Shown: positions 8,944-17,955, counted from the first letter of the stretch. The stretch is 49,598 nucleotides of DNA from Herbivorax alkaliphila (GCF_030848475.1 NZ_JAVDDS010000030.1:1-49598); one strand, 5' to 3'. Numbers and translations are program-made. The notes: generated by a model not told the origin, from the letters alone.

Positions 8944-10758
8944 CTAATAATAAAGACTTTTTAATTTATTACGTGTTTCTTTTAAACACTCAATTAATTT
9001 AGGATTAAAAACACCACATTCACCATTTATAATCATGCTATATACTTTTTCTTCATGGTATGCTTCTTTGTAACATCTTTTACTTATAAGTGCATCATAA
9101 ACATCTGCAACAGACACAGCTTGTGCTGAAATTGATATGTCATCTCCTTTTAAACCATCTGGATAACCCTTTCCATCATATCTCTCGTGATGATGCCGAC
9201 ATATTTCATAACAATAATTATAATATTGTTCATCTTGAATTACTGATGCACTATTTATAATTTTGCAGCCTCTTGTAGTATGTTCCTTCATAATTTCAAA
9301 CTCTTCTGGTGTCAACCTACCAGGCTTTAATAATATATTATCTGGAATTGCTATTTTTCCTACATCATGCATTGTTGAAGCCGAAGCCATGACCTCTATT
9401 TGTTCTTCACACAACCCATACTCTGGATATTTTTTCATAATAGCCGTTAAAAGAAGTTTAGTTATATTTTTTATTCTTTTAATATGATCACCTGATTCTA
9501 AATCTCTCGATTCTACTACAGAACCCAGTACTTCAATAAAACGATTATTAATATTGCGAATTTCATTTTGTTTTTTCATTTTTACAATTTCGTCCATGTC
9601 ACAAAAGGTCAGTATAACATCTTCACTTACTCCATCAATACCATCCATATAGTACACATTTGACTCATACCACCTAATTTCATCCTTTTCATCCATTATC
9701 CTTAATTCAAAAGACAAATGTTTTCCATCTCTGTTTATTTCACTTTTTGAAATAACAGCATCTTTATAAATGTTTTTTTCATTATTATAAATATATTCAT
9801 CTATACATATTTTCAGTTGCTCAATACTTCCTTGACTAGCTAATTTACCTATTGGTTTTCCCTTTCTTATATACGCTTGATTTTTTTTATTTATATAAAT
9901 AACTGCATCATATTTTTCTGTAACAATTTGGGATAACCTTTTTTTCATAGCATTTAATGAAATCATCAGTTCTTCTTTCTTTTCTTCTCCATCATTTAAG
10001 TAAGATAGAACACCAATAACTCGATTTTCATTTAATTTACTATTTTTTACCCTTGTTAAGTTCAAAACTCCAGAACGCCAGTTTCCTGAATTGTCTTTTA
10101 TGTCAAGAACAACTACAGACTCTGTTTCATAATCTTTGATTTTCTGAAATGCCTTTTTAACAGCTTCTTTTGATTGTTCTTTTATCCTTTGGCTATTTAT
10201 AAAAACTTTTTCAAAAGATTCACTTGTGTCATACTTTATATTGAAATCCTCTAATTCTTTCAGGATAATGGCATTACCAGTTTTTATATCGTAGTCAAAC
10301 ATTAGACATTTAATTCCATAATAAGTTTCCATTTCATTTTCTACTTCTTCTACTTTTTCATCTGTACTCATCTCAGCTGGTGCTACAACAAGTCCAAGAA
10401 TTCCCTCAACAGAACCATCTTCACCAATTAAGGGCTCTTTATAAATGTCATAGTATTTTACTGTTTCACCGCATAATGTAGGCGAAAGCATTCGACTTCC
10501 TTTTTTTGTATTCATGATTTTTTTGTCATCATCATAAAAACTTTGAGCTATTTCTTTAGATTTTTGAATATCAAAGTCGGTTTTCCCTTTAAGTTCTCCT
10601 CTGTTAACACCATTTATTATGTCGCAAATCTTACTTGTAACCTGGTAATTACAGTTGGTATCCTTCACAAACAGATTAATAGGCAATGCTTCTAATATCA
10701 TTCGAAACATTCTATTCTCTTCTTCTAGTTGCTTTAGTTTGTTTTCCATATCATTCAC
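8944..10758 (-). CDS. PAS-domain and HD-GYP phosphodiesterase-type protein
   Basis: A short coiled N terminus leads into a PAS domain at about residues 15-125 (MILEALPINLFVKDTN ... GILGLVV). Further PAS-like segments seem to fill residues 130-400. The C-terminal 200 residues are an HD-GYP domain with HDVGK near residue 464, an HHHERYDG block and the diagnostic GYP in GKGYPDGLKG near residue 531. HD-GYP enzymes hydrolyse cyclic di-GMP. No membrane segment is seen, so it is probably a cytosolic receptor-output protein. It starts at a GTG with AAGGAG 9 bases upstream. Its position before the two soluble sensor kinases suggests a shared signalling role, which is inference only. Confidence 0.85.
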   Translation of the reverse strand: MNDMENKLKQLEEENRMFRMILEALPINLFVKDTNCNYQVTSKICDIINGVNRGELKGKTDFDIQKSKEIAQSFYDDDKKIMNTKKGSRMLSPTLCGETVKYYDIYKEPLIGEDGSVEGILGLVVAPAEMSTDEKVEEVENEMETYYGIKCLMFDYDIKTGNAIILKELEDFNIKYDTSESFEKVFINSQRIKEQSKEAVKKAFQKIKDYETESVVVLDIKDNSGNWRSGVLNLTRVKNSKLNENRVIGVLSYLNDGEEKKEELMISLNAMKKRLSQIVTEKYDAVIYINKKNQAYIRKGKPIGKLASQGSIEQLKICIDEYIYNNEKNIYKDAVISKSEINRDGKHLSFELRIMDEKDEIRWYESNVYYMDGIDGVSEDVILTFCDMDEIVKMKKQNEIRNINNRFIEVLGSVVESRDLESGDHIKRIKNITKLLLTAIMKKYPEYGLCEEQIEVMASASTMHDVGKIAIPDNILLKPGRLTPEEFEIMKEHTTRGCKIINSASVIQDEQYYNYCYEICRHHHERYDGKGYPDGLKGDDISISAQAVSVADVYDALISKRCYKEAYHEEKVYSMIINGECGVFNPKLIECLKETRNKLKSLYY

Positions 10759-11055
10759 TTTTTACATCTCCTTTAACTTAATAGACTATTGCGATGCTAT
10801 TTATCAAAGTACATAAAGTGACAATTTTTTATTTGTTTTCAGGTTATTTATTTTAAGAATAGATTCTTTTGTTTTTCAAGATAAGGCATTCTATATTATA
10901 TTCTTCATTAACTATTATTTTTCCTGCTTTTTTGGACAGTCTCGATATTTTTTTTGCAGACCTACTGTTCCTCTGTTAATACCAGATTAAATTAACTTTT
11001 ACTCATGGAAGAAATGAGGAATTGCATCATAAAATATCCAATGTAATCAAGACAG
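10759..11055. other. Intergenic region without a recognisable gene
   Basis: About 300 AT-rich bases upstream of the HD-GYP gene. No convincing coding frame, hairpin or repeat was found. A promoter for the HD-GYP gene should lie here, but I see no clear -35/-10 pair. Confidence 0.4.
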
Positions 11056-11178
11056 TTAACCATTACTACCCACGTTGAAACTTGCCTCCATTGAGAAGCC
11101 GCCACAAGCACTGTGCATTCTTGAAGCAGCAATTCTCTCAGGAGTTGTTGACGCTACATAAGTAAAATACTTACCTTC
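11056..11178 (-). pseudogene. C-terminal fragment of a lost gene behind the xylanase
   Basis: Directly after the xylanase stop, another minus-strand frame reads VEGKYFTYVASTTPER and continues through ASRMHSACGGFSMEASFN to a TAA at 11056-11058. Base composition and codon use look like coding DNA and are more GC-rich than the flanks. It has no start codon of its own. It may be the tail of a second extracellular enzyme or binding module joined to the xylanase by deletion. I do not recognise the family. Confidence 0.4.
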
Positions 11179-13556
11179 TACGAAGGAAATTCATCAATTA
11201 TTTCTAAAATGTAACGTGATAAAAGGGTGATGTCAGTGCTATTTACTTCTCCATCCTGATTAACGTCAGCTGCACGCTTAGCAGCATCGCTAGCAAATCC
11301 TTGCTCTAGTATCCCCCTCTTTGCTAATGCTAAGTCAGTGGAGTCAATAGTACCGTTAAAGTCTAAGTCGCCAAGCATAAATTCAACTTCAGCAGGTCCA
11401 GTAATCACAGTCCCTGCAACTGCTCCAATCGCTTCATCTATGTAGAAATTCATAGTATCTTCTTCTGTTTCCACATAAACGTACATATCTCTTGCATCAG
11501 CAGGGATTTTGTATTCTGGGTTATATAGGTGAACCCATTCGTTTGCAACTGCAGTCTTCATATCTATAGTATCATATTGAGTATCACCATATGGATCCAC
11601 ATATTGCAATTTCATACAGAATGTTGCCGAAGTACCACCTTCAATAAACATAGCAACAGAACTAAAACAATATTTATCGCCAGAAACAAATGTTATAGGA
11701 CTTAATGCACGTTGTGCTCCATTCCATGCATCTGTGCGATCGTTAATTAAAAGTGCCTCTGAATCTTTATAAGCTACTCTGCCACTTAACATAATTTCTG
11801 CAGATCCTCTATTAGTCCATTGACCCATGCTGCCTTCGAATGTATCGTGATAATAATATCCATTTGCATCTGGCTCCTCTGGCTGTGCTGTTCCACCACC
11901 GATTGGGTTGCTACCATCGCCCCATTCCGATTGTGGAATAAGGGAAGCTACTGCATTATAAGCTTCCTTTGGTTGGGTATCTCTATCAAATAAAAGAGGT
12001 GCATTTTCAGAACCAATCCAAGTATTGGCATCATCAGGTCCCCACATACAAACTGCTGTAACCCTTCCTTGGTTAGAGTTTTTGTTTACATCGACAGCTG
12101 CTTGGAAAATAGCTTCATATTTTTCAGCCTGCTGCTGTTCACTAAATCTGCCCTCCTCTGTGCTTATATCAAGTTCTGTAATCTGAACATCACAGCCTAT
12201 ATTTATATACATCTGTAACGCCGTTGTATAGGTTTCTATACCTGTAAACCCATCCATATCTGCATTGATATGCGACTGCATTCCCACACCATCAAGCAAA
12301 CCCTTATTGTATAAAGATGTACACAATTCAACTATACTGTCTCTCTTATGATCCCAATATTCGTTGTAATCATTATAGTAAAGCTCACAACCTTCTGGAG
12401 CATATTTTCTTGCATATCTAAATGCTTGCTCAATAAAACTATTATCTCCATAAATCTGAACCCATGGAGATCTTCCATCCCCATATCCGGGTTCTCTTGC
12501 TCCACCAAAATTTCTAGTTCTGTTAGCATCATCACTCACAGCCTCATTTACAACGTCGTAGGCATAAAGATTTAGTGATGGATACTGTCTTTCTATTTCA
12601 GCAAACATATTTTTTATGTAGCTTTCCATACGCTGATCCATAACTGATTGGGATACCCAATCTCCATCGTTTTCAAAATTGTCCTTAAAGAACCACTCAG
12701 GCGTCTGACCATGCCAAACTAAGGTATGACCTCTAACAGCTATATTATTTTCTGCACAGAAGTTTAAAATACTTGCTGCACGATTTAGGGAAACGTTAAT
12801 ATTTGTATTAGTTGAACCTGATTGAACCATTGTAGCATCAGGCTTCAATTCGTTTTCATGAGTAATACTGTTAAACTCTCTCAAGATCATAGCCGTTATT
12901 GTTGAATTAGTTACTGTTCCAGAGTTAAGTATCGAACCAACTCTGAAATAATTTGCATATATATCTTTTAATCCAACATCACTACTTGCTGCTGATACTG
13001 TATTTGCTTTAACTTTTCTATTTTTAGTTATAGTTACATCATCAAAAATGAAATCTACAGTACTATCAGTTGTGATTGACAAAGTAATATCTGATGCAGT
13101 TTTTGGTGCTTTATACTCTGTTGAAAGTTCAATCCATTCTCCACTAGCAACGTCTTCAGTTGCAATTACTTTTGAATTTAACTCCCCTGTCTCTGTATCT
13201 TGGTAGCTTAAGGAAAACTTAAATGTTTCATTACCATCTCCATCATGATTTACAAAAACGCTGTAATCATAACTCTTACCACCATCAAGATATAAACCCT
13301 TTTGTGAATACGCTCCATCATTCTTAGATGAGCGTTTTGTCACCATCATACCTCTTGTAGAATTGTTCCCCTGATTTTCAACTGCTGATAAAACTGTGCT
13401 TTCTCCCATATTGCACCATCCATCATAGTTAATTTCAAAGTCATCAGAAACAATCACATCCTCGTATGTTCTGTCTGCGTTTAAAGGCATTGCCCAAAGC
13501 AGTCCTGCTGATATTACAAAAGCTGTCACCCCTGCTAAAAATCTTTTAATTTTCAT
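11178..13556 (-). CDS. Cellulosomal endo-1,4-beta-xylanase (CBM22-GH10-CBM-dockerin)
   Basis: Cleaves xylan backbones outside the cell as part of a cellulosome. Order: signal peptide (1-30), CBM22-like module (about 35-180), GH10 barrel (about 200-545), a second CBM22-like module (about 570-715) and a type I dockerin (about 725-792; GDLDFNGTIDSTDLAL and ADVNQDGEVNSTDITL). GH10 marks: acid/base glutamate in YDVVNEAVSDD near residue 337, nucleophile glutamate in ITELDIS near 461, plus HTLVWHGQTPEWF. I start it at the ATG at 13556, with GGGAGG 7 bases upstream, rather than 15 bases earlier. A SigI-like promoter about 80 bp upstream and the sigI-rsgI operon next door suggest xylan-induced control. 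The domains are confident; exact module limits are estimates. Confidence 0.95.
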   Translation of the reverse strand: MKIKRFLAGVTAFVISAGLLWAMPLNADRTYEDVIVSDDFEINYDGWCNMGESTVLSAVENQGNNSTRGMMVTKRSSKNDGAYSQKGLYLDGGKSYDYSVFVNHDGDGNETFKFSLSYQDTETGELNSKVIATEDVASGEWIELSTEYKAPKTASDITLSITTDSTVDFIFDDVTITKNRKVKANTVSAASSDVGLKDIYANYFRVGSILNSGTVTNSTITAMILREFNSITHENELKPDATMVQSGSTNTNINVSLNRAASILNFCAENNIAVRGHTLVWHGQTPEWFFKDNFENDGDWVSQSVMDQRMESYIKNMFAEIERQYPSLNLYAYDVVNEAVSDDANRTRNFGGAREPGYGDGRSPWVQIYGDNSFIEQAFRYARKYAPEGCELYYNDYNEYWDHKRDSIVELCTSLYNKGLLDGVGMQSHINADMDGFTGIETYTTALQMYINIGCDVQITELDISTEEGRFSEQQQAEKYEAIFQAAVDVNKNSNQGRVTAVCMWGPDDANTWIGSENAPLLFDRDTQPKEAYNAVASLIPQSEWGDGSNPIGGGTAQPEEPDANGYYYHDTFEGSMGQWTNRGSAEIMLSGRVAYKDSEALLINDRTDAWNGAQRALSPITFVSGDKYCFSSVAMFIEGGTSATFCMKLQYVDPYGDTQYDTIDMKTAVANEWVHLYNPEYKIPADARDMYVYVETEEDTMNFYIDEAIGAVAGTVITGPAEVEFMLGDLDFNGTIDSTDLALAKRGILEQGFASDAAKRAADVNQDGEVNSTDITLLSRYILEIIDEFPS

Positions 13557-13635
13557 ACTTATACCTCCCATAATATAATCTTTCTAAAATCACTGAACCC
13601 TTACTTAAGCAAAATTACCTCCTTTGCCTTACTTA

Positions 13636-13663
13636 TACGAAAGATATAGATTTTTTAAGTTGG
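13636..13663 (-). promoter_or_regulatory. SigI-type promoter of the xylanase gene
   Basis: On the minus strand CCAAC (13663-13659) is followed after exactly 19 bp by CGTA (13639-13636) in a CGTATAA context. The same two blocks at the same spacing, with the same TAAAAA after the first block, precede sigI. Transcription would begin near 13628, leaving a leader of about 70 bases. Assignment to SigI rests on the shared motif and gene context. Confidence 0.6.
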
Positions 13664-13674
13664 GAATTTGATTT

Positions 13675-13786
13675 AGTGAATTAATTTAGCTAAAGCTAAA
13701 CAACGAGACCTCAGGTGGAGACTCAACTCCACCTGAAAATTTATAAGAGCAACTCCACCTTGTAAAAGATGGAGTCTTAGGATAAG
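13675..13786. repeat. Dispersed 112-bp multi-hairpin element, copy B
   Basis: The element contains three hairpins in series: TTTAGC-taaa-GCTAAA, TCAGGTGGAG-actcaa-CTCCACCTGA and ACTCCACCTT-gtaa-AAGATGGAGT. It aligns without gaps to copy C at 30035-30146. A change in one arm of the second hairpin (AGG here, ATG in copy C) is matched in the other arm, so pairing is conserved. It lies just upstream of the xylanase promoter and behind rsgI. It could be a non-autonomous IS200/IS605-like element or MITE, or a structured RNA. Confidence 0.75.
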
Positions 13787-13877
13787 ATTAATTTTAAAAA
13801 CCTCTATAAGCGTTAACTTATACTGGTTTTCATCTACATAATATAGTCTTGTTTTTAATACACAAACTATTTCAAGG

Positions 13878-15218
13878 CTACTCAACAACTTTTATTTCAA
13901 TATACGTTGCATCTTTTTTCTCAAGTTCAGTAGATATTTCTTCAATATAAAGTTCATACTCCCTGTGCCTTATATACCTATTCGGATGATTAAACGATTG
14001 GAAAGAAATCATATTTTCATCCGCCAAACCTGGTACAATTCTATAAGTTGCATCTGCTCTAAATAAATCCGTGTCCTCATATTTTTTAAGAATAAGTTTA
14101 AAGTTTTCATGCTTGAGATAATATCCTGGATAATTTATTGACTCAAAGGAAATACAATCTGCTTCTGCAAGTCCAGGAACTATCTTAAATACAGAATCCT
14201 TAATAGGTTCTACATAGGAAGAAAGCCGAACATTAAATGATTCACTTCTTATAAAATATCCACGATAATTACTAGATTCAAATCTTCTATGCATTGAATC
14301 TGTGGCCTCCGGTGTTGGCGTTGGTGTCGGTGTTGGCGTTGGTGTCGGTGTCGGTGTTAGTGTTGGTATTGGCGTTGGTGTTGGCTTTGGCGTTGATGTT
14401 GGCGTTGGCGTTGGCGTTAGTGTTGGCTTTGGCGTTGGTGTCACTTCTAATTTATCACCTGCCAACCACTCTATTAGATTATCAACAGTAACCTCTTTAG
14501 CATACTCAATTGAAATATCCTTTTCTAGTTTTTTGTATACTACATATCTGCCAGTGGATATACCTTCACTTTTTGCAGCTTCTCTTTCCTTTATATCCGC
14601 TTGAAGCAAGTATACATCTGCTTTCCCACTATTTTGTATATCATTTTTAATTACATCCATAATAATATTAAGTTCTTCTCTTTTTCTCCTACTTTCTTTA
14701 TTGCTTTCTTCCTTTTCCCAATTCAACGCACTTGAAATCAATATATGATCTTTTGTGTTCTTACTAATAGCCCCCTTAGCACTTAATCCATCCATTATAT
14801 TATCAATAGCTTCAGAAATATCAACCTTATCAAACTTTATATTATTAACAAGGAGCTTTGCATCATCATCTAGTGGAACTAAATTTAAAACATTTCCACT
14901 ATGGTCAATTTCGACCTCAAGACTAGGATTTGTGTCAATACTTACGTAGGCAAAAACTTGGGGATTGTATAAAATATTATTTATATCAATTATCCCCGAA
15001 AAAGACATAAAAGCAGCTATCATAAATATGGCACAAGCAGCACCTAAAACCCACTTTGTTAAAGTATGTGTTTTCTTAATAATTTCTTTGTTGGTAAATT
15101 CAATTTTCTTTCCCACACAAATTGTAGGGCTTCTCTTAATATAGTAGCACTGAAAATCTTCAGTAGTTACAATAGCTTTATTTTTTGTCAGTTTTAATAC
15201 AATACCCTGATACTTCAT
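13878..15218 (-). CDS. rsgI: RsgI-like anti-sigma-I factor with CBM42-like ectodomain
   Basis: Transmembrane anti-sigma factor that holds SigI and senses polysaccharide outside. Order: cytosolic RsgI N domain (1-55), one membrane helix (TKWVLGAACAIFMIAAFMSF, about 55-76), extracellular RsgI core with VSIDTNPSLEVEID (about 85-240), a Thr-Pro repeat linker (about 255-305) and a C-terminal beta-trefoil with three repeats such as RFESSNYRGYFIRSESF. The trefoil resembles CBM42/AbfB, which binds arabinose side chains of arabinoxylan. Start: the ATG at 15218 has AAGGAGGG at ideal spacing; an ATG 21 bases upstream does not. It follows sigI with a 97-bp gap, the usual sigI-rsgI order. The ligand is inferred from the module. 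Confidence 0.9.
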   Translation of the reverse strand: MKYQGIVLKLTKNKAIVTTEDFQCYYIKRSPTICVGKKIEFTNKEIIKKTHTLTKWVLGAACAIFMIAAFMSFSGIIDINNILYNPQVFAYVSIDTNPSLEVEIDHSGNVLNLVPLDDDAKLLVNNIKFDKVDISEAIDNIMDGLSAKGAISKNTKDHILISSALNWEKEESNKESRRKREELNIIMDVIKNDIQNSGKADVYLLQADIKEREAAKSEGISTGRYVVYKKLEKDISIEYAKEVTVDNLIEWLAGDKLEVTPTPKPTLTPTPTPTSTPKPTPTPIPTLTPTPTPTPTPTPTPTPEATDSMHRRFESSNYRGYFIRSESFNVRLSSYVEPIKDSVFKIVPGLAEADCISFESINYPGYYLKHENFKLILKKYEDTDLFRADATYRIVPGLADENMISFQSFNHPNRYIRHREYELYIEEISTELEKKDATYIEIKVVE

Positions 15219-15315
15219 CTCTTCCCTCCTTACTTTCATATTCTAAGGATTAAATTTCTTATTTGCGGTTTCAAAATATTTTTGTAATCATTTATCTTTT
15301 CTAGATTATAATAAA

Positions 15316-16053
15316 TCAGAACACTTTGTTTAAATATGCCTTGAAATTTCCATAATCGCTTTCATATATTATGCATAAACATATAATAAATGCTCTATTT
15401 CTTTCAACAGTCTTTGGATGAACATCAATTACTTTTGAAAGCTGCTTCATTTGTATATACTTTTTTGTTTTTAATTTATATAAAATATCTTTATTTTCAA
15501 TTATTTTTTTAGCAATGCCTATACACATTTGTTTTGAATCCTTATGTTTTGGTACATAGTCTGGCAATTTTGTAATACTTAGTCCAAAGCTTTCTAATTC
15601 TTTTGAAAAATTTTTTAACTCCCAAATAAGCTCGTATTTGCCTGCTCCCTGATTAATATCATACATATTTAGTTTTTTCTCAAGTTCCTTCTCTCTTTTG
15701 CTGTTAAAAGATGAAAAGGGAATTTCATTTTTACCAACTGATGATGATTTCCTAAAATAATCTATCATTCTTTTTTTCATCACCATTTCTGCAAATTTAA
15801 GAAAACTTCTACTTCTACTTATATCAAATCTATCAATAGCCTCATCAAAGGCTATTAGTCCTATACTATATTCGTCACTGCTTTTTAAATCATTTGCATT
15901 AGAAGAACAAAAATCCGAAACAATTTTTAATATAAATGGAATATAGTCCTTTATAAGCTTTTCTTTCAACTGCTTGTCTCCATTTTTAATTTTTTCAACA
16001 ATACGGGTTGCTGTTTCACCAGTATAATTTATAACAGCTGTAATAAATAGCAT
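15316..16053 (-). CDS. sigI: RNA polymerase sigma factor, SigI family
   Basis: 245-residue sigma factor of the SigI type. The N-terminal part resembles sigma region 2 (YIPFILKIVSDF ... DEYSIGLIAFDEAIDRFD, then RSFLKFAEMVMKKRMIDYFR, which should contact the -10 element). The C-terminal part carries a helix-turn-helix-like stretch (MKQLSKVIDVHPKTVERNRA). In cellulosomal clostridia such factors direct polymerase to genes for polysaccharide-degrading enzymes when their cognate RsgI senses substrate. GAGGG lies upstream of the ATG. A promoter matching that of the xylanase gene lies about 130 bp upstream, so autoregulation is likely. Confidence 0.9.
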   Translation of the reverse strand: MLFITAVINYTGETATRIVEKIKNGDKQLKEKLIKDYIPFILKIVSDFCSSNANDLKSSDEYSIGLIAFDEAIDRFDISRSRSFLKFAEMVMKKRMIDYFRKSSSVGKNEIPFSSFNSKREKELEKKLNMYDINQGAGKYELIWELKNFSKELESFGLSITKLPDYVPKHKDSKQMCIGIAKKIIENKDILYKLKTKKYIQMKQLSKVIDVHPKTVERNRAFIICLCIIYESDYGNFKAYLNKVF

Positions 16054-16189
16054 AGATTTCTTCCCTCATCAATAAATTTCTTAAGACAATAATAGCATAT
16101 TAATGCATAAAATTAAATTAGACCCTGTGCTTTTGATTAACAAAATAACAAAGATTTCTAATAATTTGTCATACCTTATGTGTTATTTA

Positions 16190-16217
16190 TACGATAACGA
16201 CCTTATTTTTAGGTTGG
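16190..16217 (-). promoter_or_regulatory. SigI-type promoter of the sigI-rsgI operon
   Basis: On the minus strand CCAAC (16217-16213), 19 bp, then CGTA (16193-16190) in TCGTATAA. It is the twin of the site before the xylanase gene, including the A-rich stretch after the first block. It implies that SigI transcribes its own operon. The start site would be near 16182. Confidence 0.6.
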
Positions 16218-16254
16218 AAATTACAAAATTAATTTTTCCTTCTCTGTAGTATTA

Positions 16255-16328
16255 TTATGTTGGATGTAGGACTGTTATCTTGTATGTTCACGCTAGACCA
16301 AGGGGTTTTACTAAAAGGCAATGAACTA
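16255..16328 (+). pseudogene. Fragment of the AAA_14/DUF4143 ATPase gene
   Basis: These bases match the part of the intact ATPase gene that encodes LDVGLLSC and the following LLKGNEL (about 20633-20705). The copy is diverged and has no start. It is one of four scattered pieces of this gene in the window. It lies between the sigI promoter and the neighbouring ATPase gene. Confidence 0.65.
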
Positions 16329-16331
16329 TAT

Positions 16332-17741
16332 TCAAATAATTCTAGGTTCAATTCCAGAATAATCCACCAATGTGACTTCTTTATTCTTATATGCATATCT
16401 TAATATCTCATCTGTAAATCCTGATTTAGAAAAAAGTACATATGATGAACGCTTAACCTTTTCACCAATATTACTGCTTTTTATTTTAAGTTGTTCTAAT
16501 GTCCTTGAGCTTACCTTTTCCCTTTTCCACTTACATTCACCAAAAATAAAATTATTTTTAATATCACAGGCAACAATATCAATTTCATTATCCTTATGCC
16601 ACCACCTGCCTATCTTAATAGGACGAATTGGTAACAAATTATTCTTGCCTAGTTCTCTTAATTTACTTATAGCAATGTTTTCAAATTCCCAAGAAACAAA
16701 CATTGAAAGTCTTTTTAGTATAACCTCTTCATATATTATATCTGCTCCACCTTCTAATAACTCTGATATATAAGGATACACAAAGGCATAGTAGAATCTA
16801 AAATAACTATTATCTATTTTGTAAATCCCCATTCTTGACTTTATCTGTTCTTTAGTCTTTATAGTAGATGGGTATTCTTTTCTTACAATACCTAATTCAA
16901 TTAAACTTCCAATATAAAATGGAATCTTTGTCTTTTCAATTCCTGTTTTTTGGTATATGTCATTTATTTTTGTATTGCCTAATGCTATTGATTCAATAAT
17001 AGCATTATATTGACTAACCTCTCGCAATTCCTGTTTTAATAAAAACTCTGCTTCATTAAATAAAACTGAATTATTACTTAAAATATTTTTCTTTAGATTG
17101 TTTTCAAAACTGTCTTCTGGAGAAATCATACTCAAATAGTATGGTACTCCGCTAAAAACACTATAATAATTTATGTGATCTTCTAAGCTTCCTTTTCCCA
17201 TAAAACCTCTAGAAGATTCAAAATCCATCTCTTGAATTTTTAAAACACCTGTTGTCCTTCCGTAAAGAGGATTTTTCTCGCTTAAAACTTTCTTTTCCAT
17301 AAAGCTCATAGATGAGCCACAAATTATTAACATTATATTTAACTTAGAAAAATAATGATCCCAAAGTTTTTGTATAATTGATGGTATACTTTTGTTTCCC
17401 TGAACCATATATGGAAATTCATCTAAAGCAATAATAATTTTTTCTTTATTCTCATTTACGTTGTCAATTATAAATTTAAATAAAGCTTCCCAATCTGAAA
17501 ATCTATCACTATAAATGTCTTTTTTAAAATACTGCTGTACTATGGTAGACATTTTAGTTAGCTGAACACTATCTGTTACTTCAACTGCAGAATAGAAAAC
17601 ATGTGGTTTGTTTTTTATAAATTCTTGAATAAGAAATGTTTTTCCAATTCTTCTTCGTCCGTAAAGAACTATAAATTCTGTTTTATTGCTTTTATATTTT
17701 TCTTCAAGAAAATCAAGCTCTTCTTTTCTTCCAATAAACAT
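16332..17741 (-). CDS. ATP-binding protein of the archaeal-type ATPase/DUF234 family
   Basis: About 469 residues. It begins with MFIGRKEELDFLEEKYKSN, then a Walker A motif (LYGRRRIGKTFLI, about residues 27-40), a Walker B-type strand ending IIALDEFPYMVQG and a sensor-like IICGSSMSFMEKKVL. A winged-helix-like middle (ESIALGNTKINDIYQKTG) precedes a C-terminal DUF234 domain with nuclease-like residues (WWHKDNEIDIVACD ... IFGECKWKREK). The last part fits a D...ExK nuclease core, so a DNA or defence role is possible. Its biological function is unknown. The ATG at 17741 has AGGTGG upstream. A broken relative lies at 22190-22866. A 58-bp palindrome sits just before the gene. Confidence 0.85.
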   Translation of the reverse strand: MFIGRKEELDFLEEKYKSNKTEFIVLYGRRRIGKTFLIQEFIKNKPHVFYSAVEVTDSVQLTKMSTIVQQYFKKDIYSDRFSDWEALFKFIIDNVNENKEKIIIALDEFPYMVQGNKSIPSIIQKLWDHYFSKLNIMLIICGSSMSFMEKKVLSEKNPLYGRTTGVLKIQEMDFESSRGFMGKGSLEDHINYYSVFSGVPYYLSMISPEDSFENNLKKNILSNNSVLFNEAEFLLKQELREVSQYNAIIESIALGNTKINDIYQKTGIEKTKIPFYIGSLIELGIVRKEYPSTIKTKEQIKSRMGIYKIDNSYFRFYYAFVYPYISELLEGGADIIYEEVILKRLSMFVSWEFENIAISKLRELGKNNLLPIRPIKIGRWWHKDNEIDIVACDIKNNFIFGECKWKREKVSSRTLEQLKIKSSNIGEKVKRSSYVLFSKSGFTDEILRYAYKNKEVTLVDYSGIEPRII

Positions 17742-17775
17742 ACTAATCACCACCTAATTTAATATTATCAGCACT

Positions 17776-17833
17776 AAACAGTATAGTCAAGACTATTATA
17801 GTTTAAACTATAATAGTCTTGACTATACTGTTT
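17776..17833. repeat. 58-bp perfect palindrome upstream of the ATPase gene
   Basis: The first 29 bases (17776-17804) are the exact reverse complement of the last 29 (17805-17833), with TTTAAA at the centre. Each arm contains its own smaller inverted repeat: ATAGTCAAGACTAT on the left and ATAGTCTTGACTAT on the right. There is no loop and no mismatch. It begins 35 bp upstream of the ATPase start codon. It could be an operator, a fold-back end of an element or a terminator-like cruciform. Confidence 0.9.
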
Positions 17834-17865
17834 GAATTATTTAATGAGAACATATAAATTTTCTT

Positions 17866-17901
17866 AAAAAAAGACAAGAACACTCTGCCTTGTCTTTTTT
17901 T
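17866..17901. terminator. Bidirectional terminator at the 3' end of the truncated Rpn copy
   Basis: AAAAGACAAG, a 10-base loop and CTTGTCTTTT form a hairpin flanked by A and T runs, so it can work in both directions. The same hairpin ends the two other Rpn units (23912-23946 and 25563-25597). Confidence 0.85.
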
Positions 17902-17955
17902 ATCTTCACATATTATTATTGCTTGCTTTTCTATTATCACCGATAATCTTATCTT

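Noticed and set aside
13673-13888. 71-codon minus-strand frame behind rsgI
   Set aside because: It runs through the dispersed hairpin element and has no homology or ribosome site.
14310-14445. Possible CRISPR-like or minisatellite array
   Set aside because: The repeat has 6- to 12-bp periods without spacers and encodes the Thr-Pro linker of RsgI.
14294-14604. Long plus-strand open frames of Val/Gly or Val/Leu/Ala repeats
   Set aside because: They are the antisense of the Thr-Pro linker of RsgI; the repeat keeps all frames open. No ribosome site.
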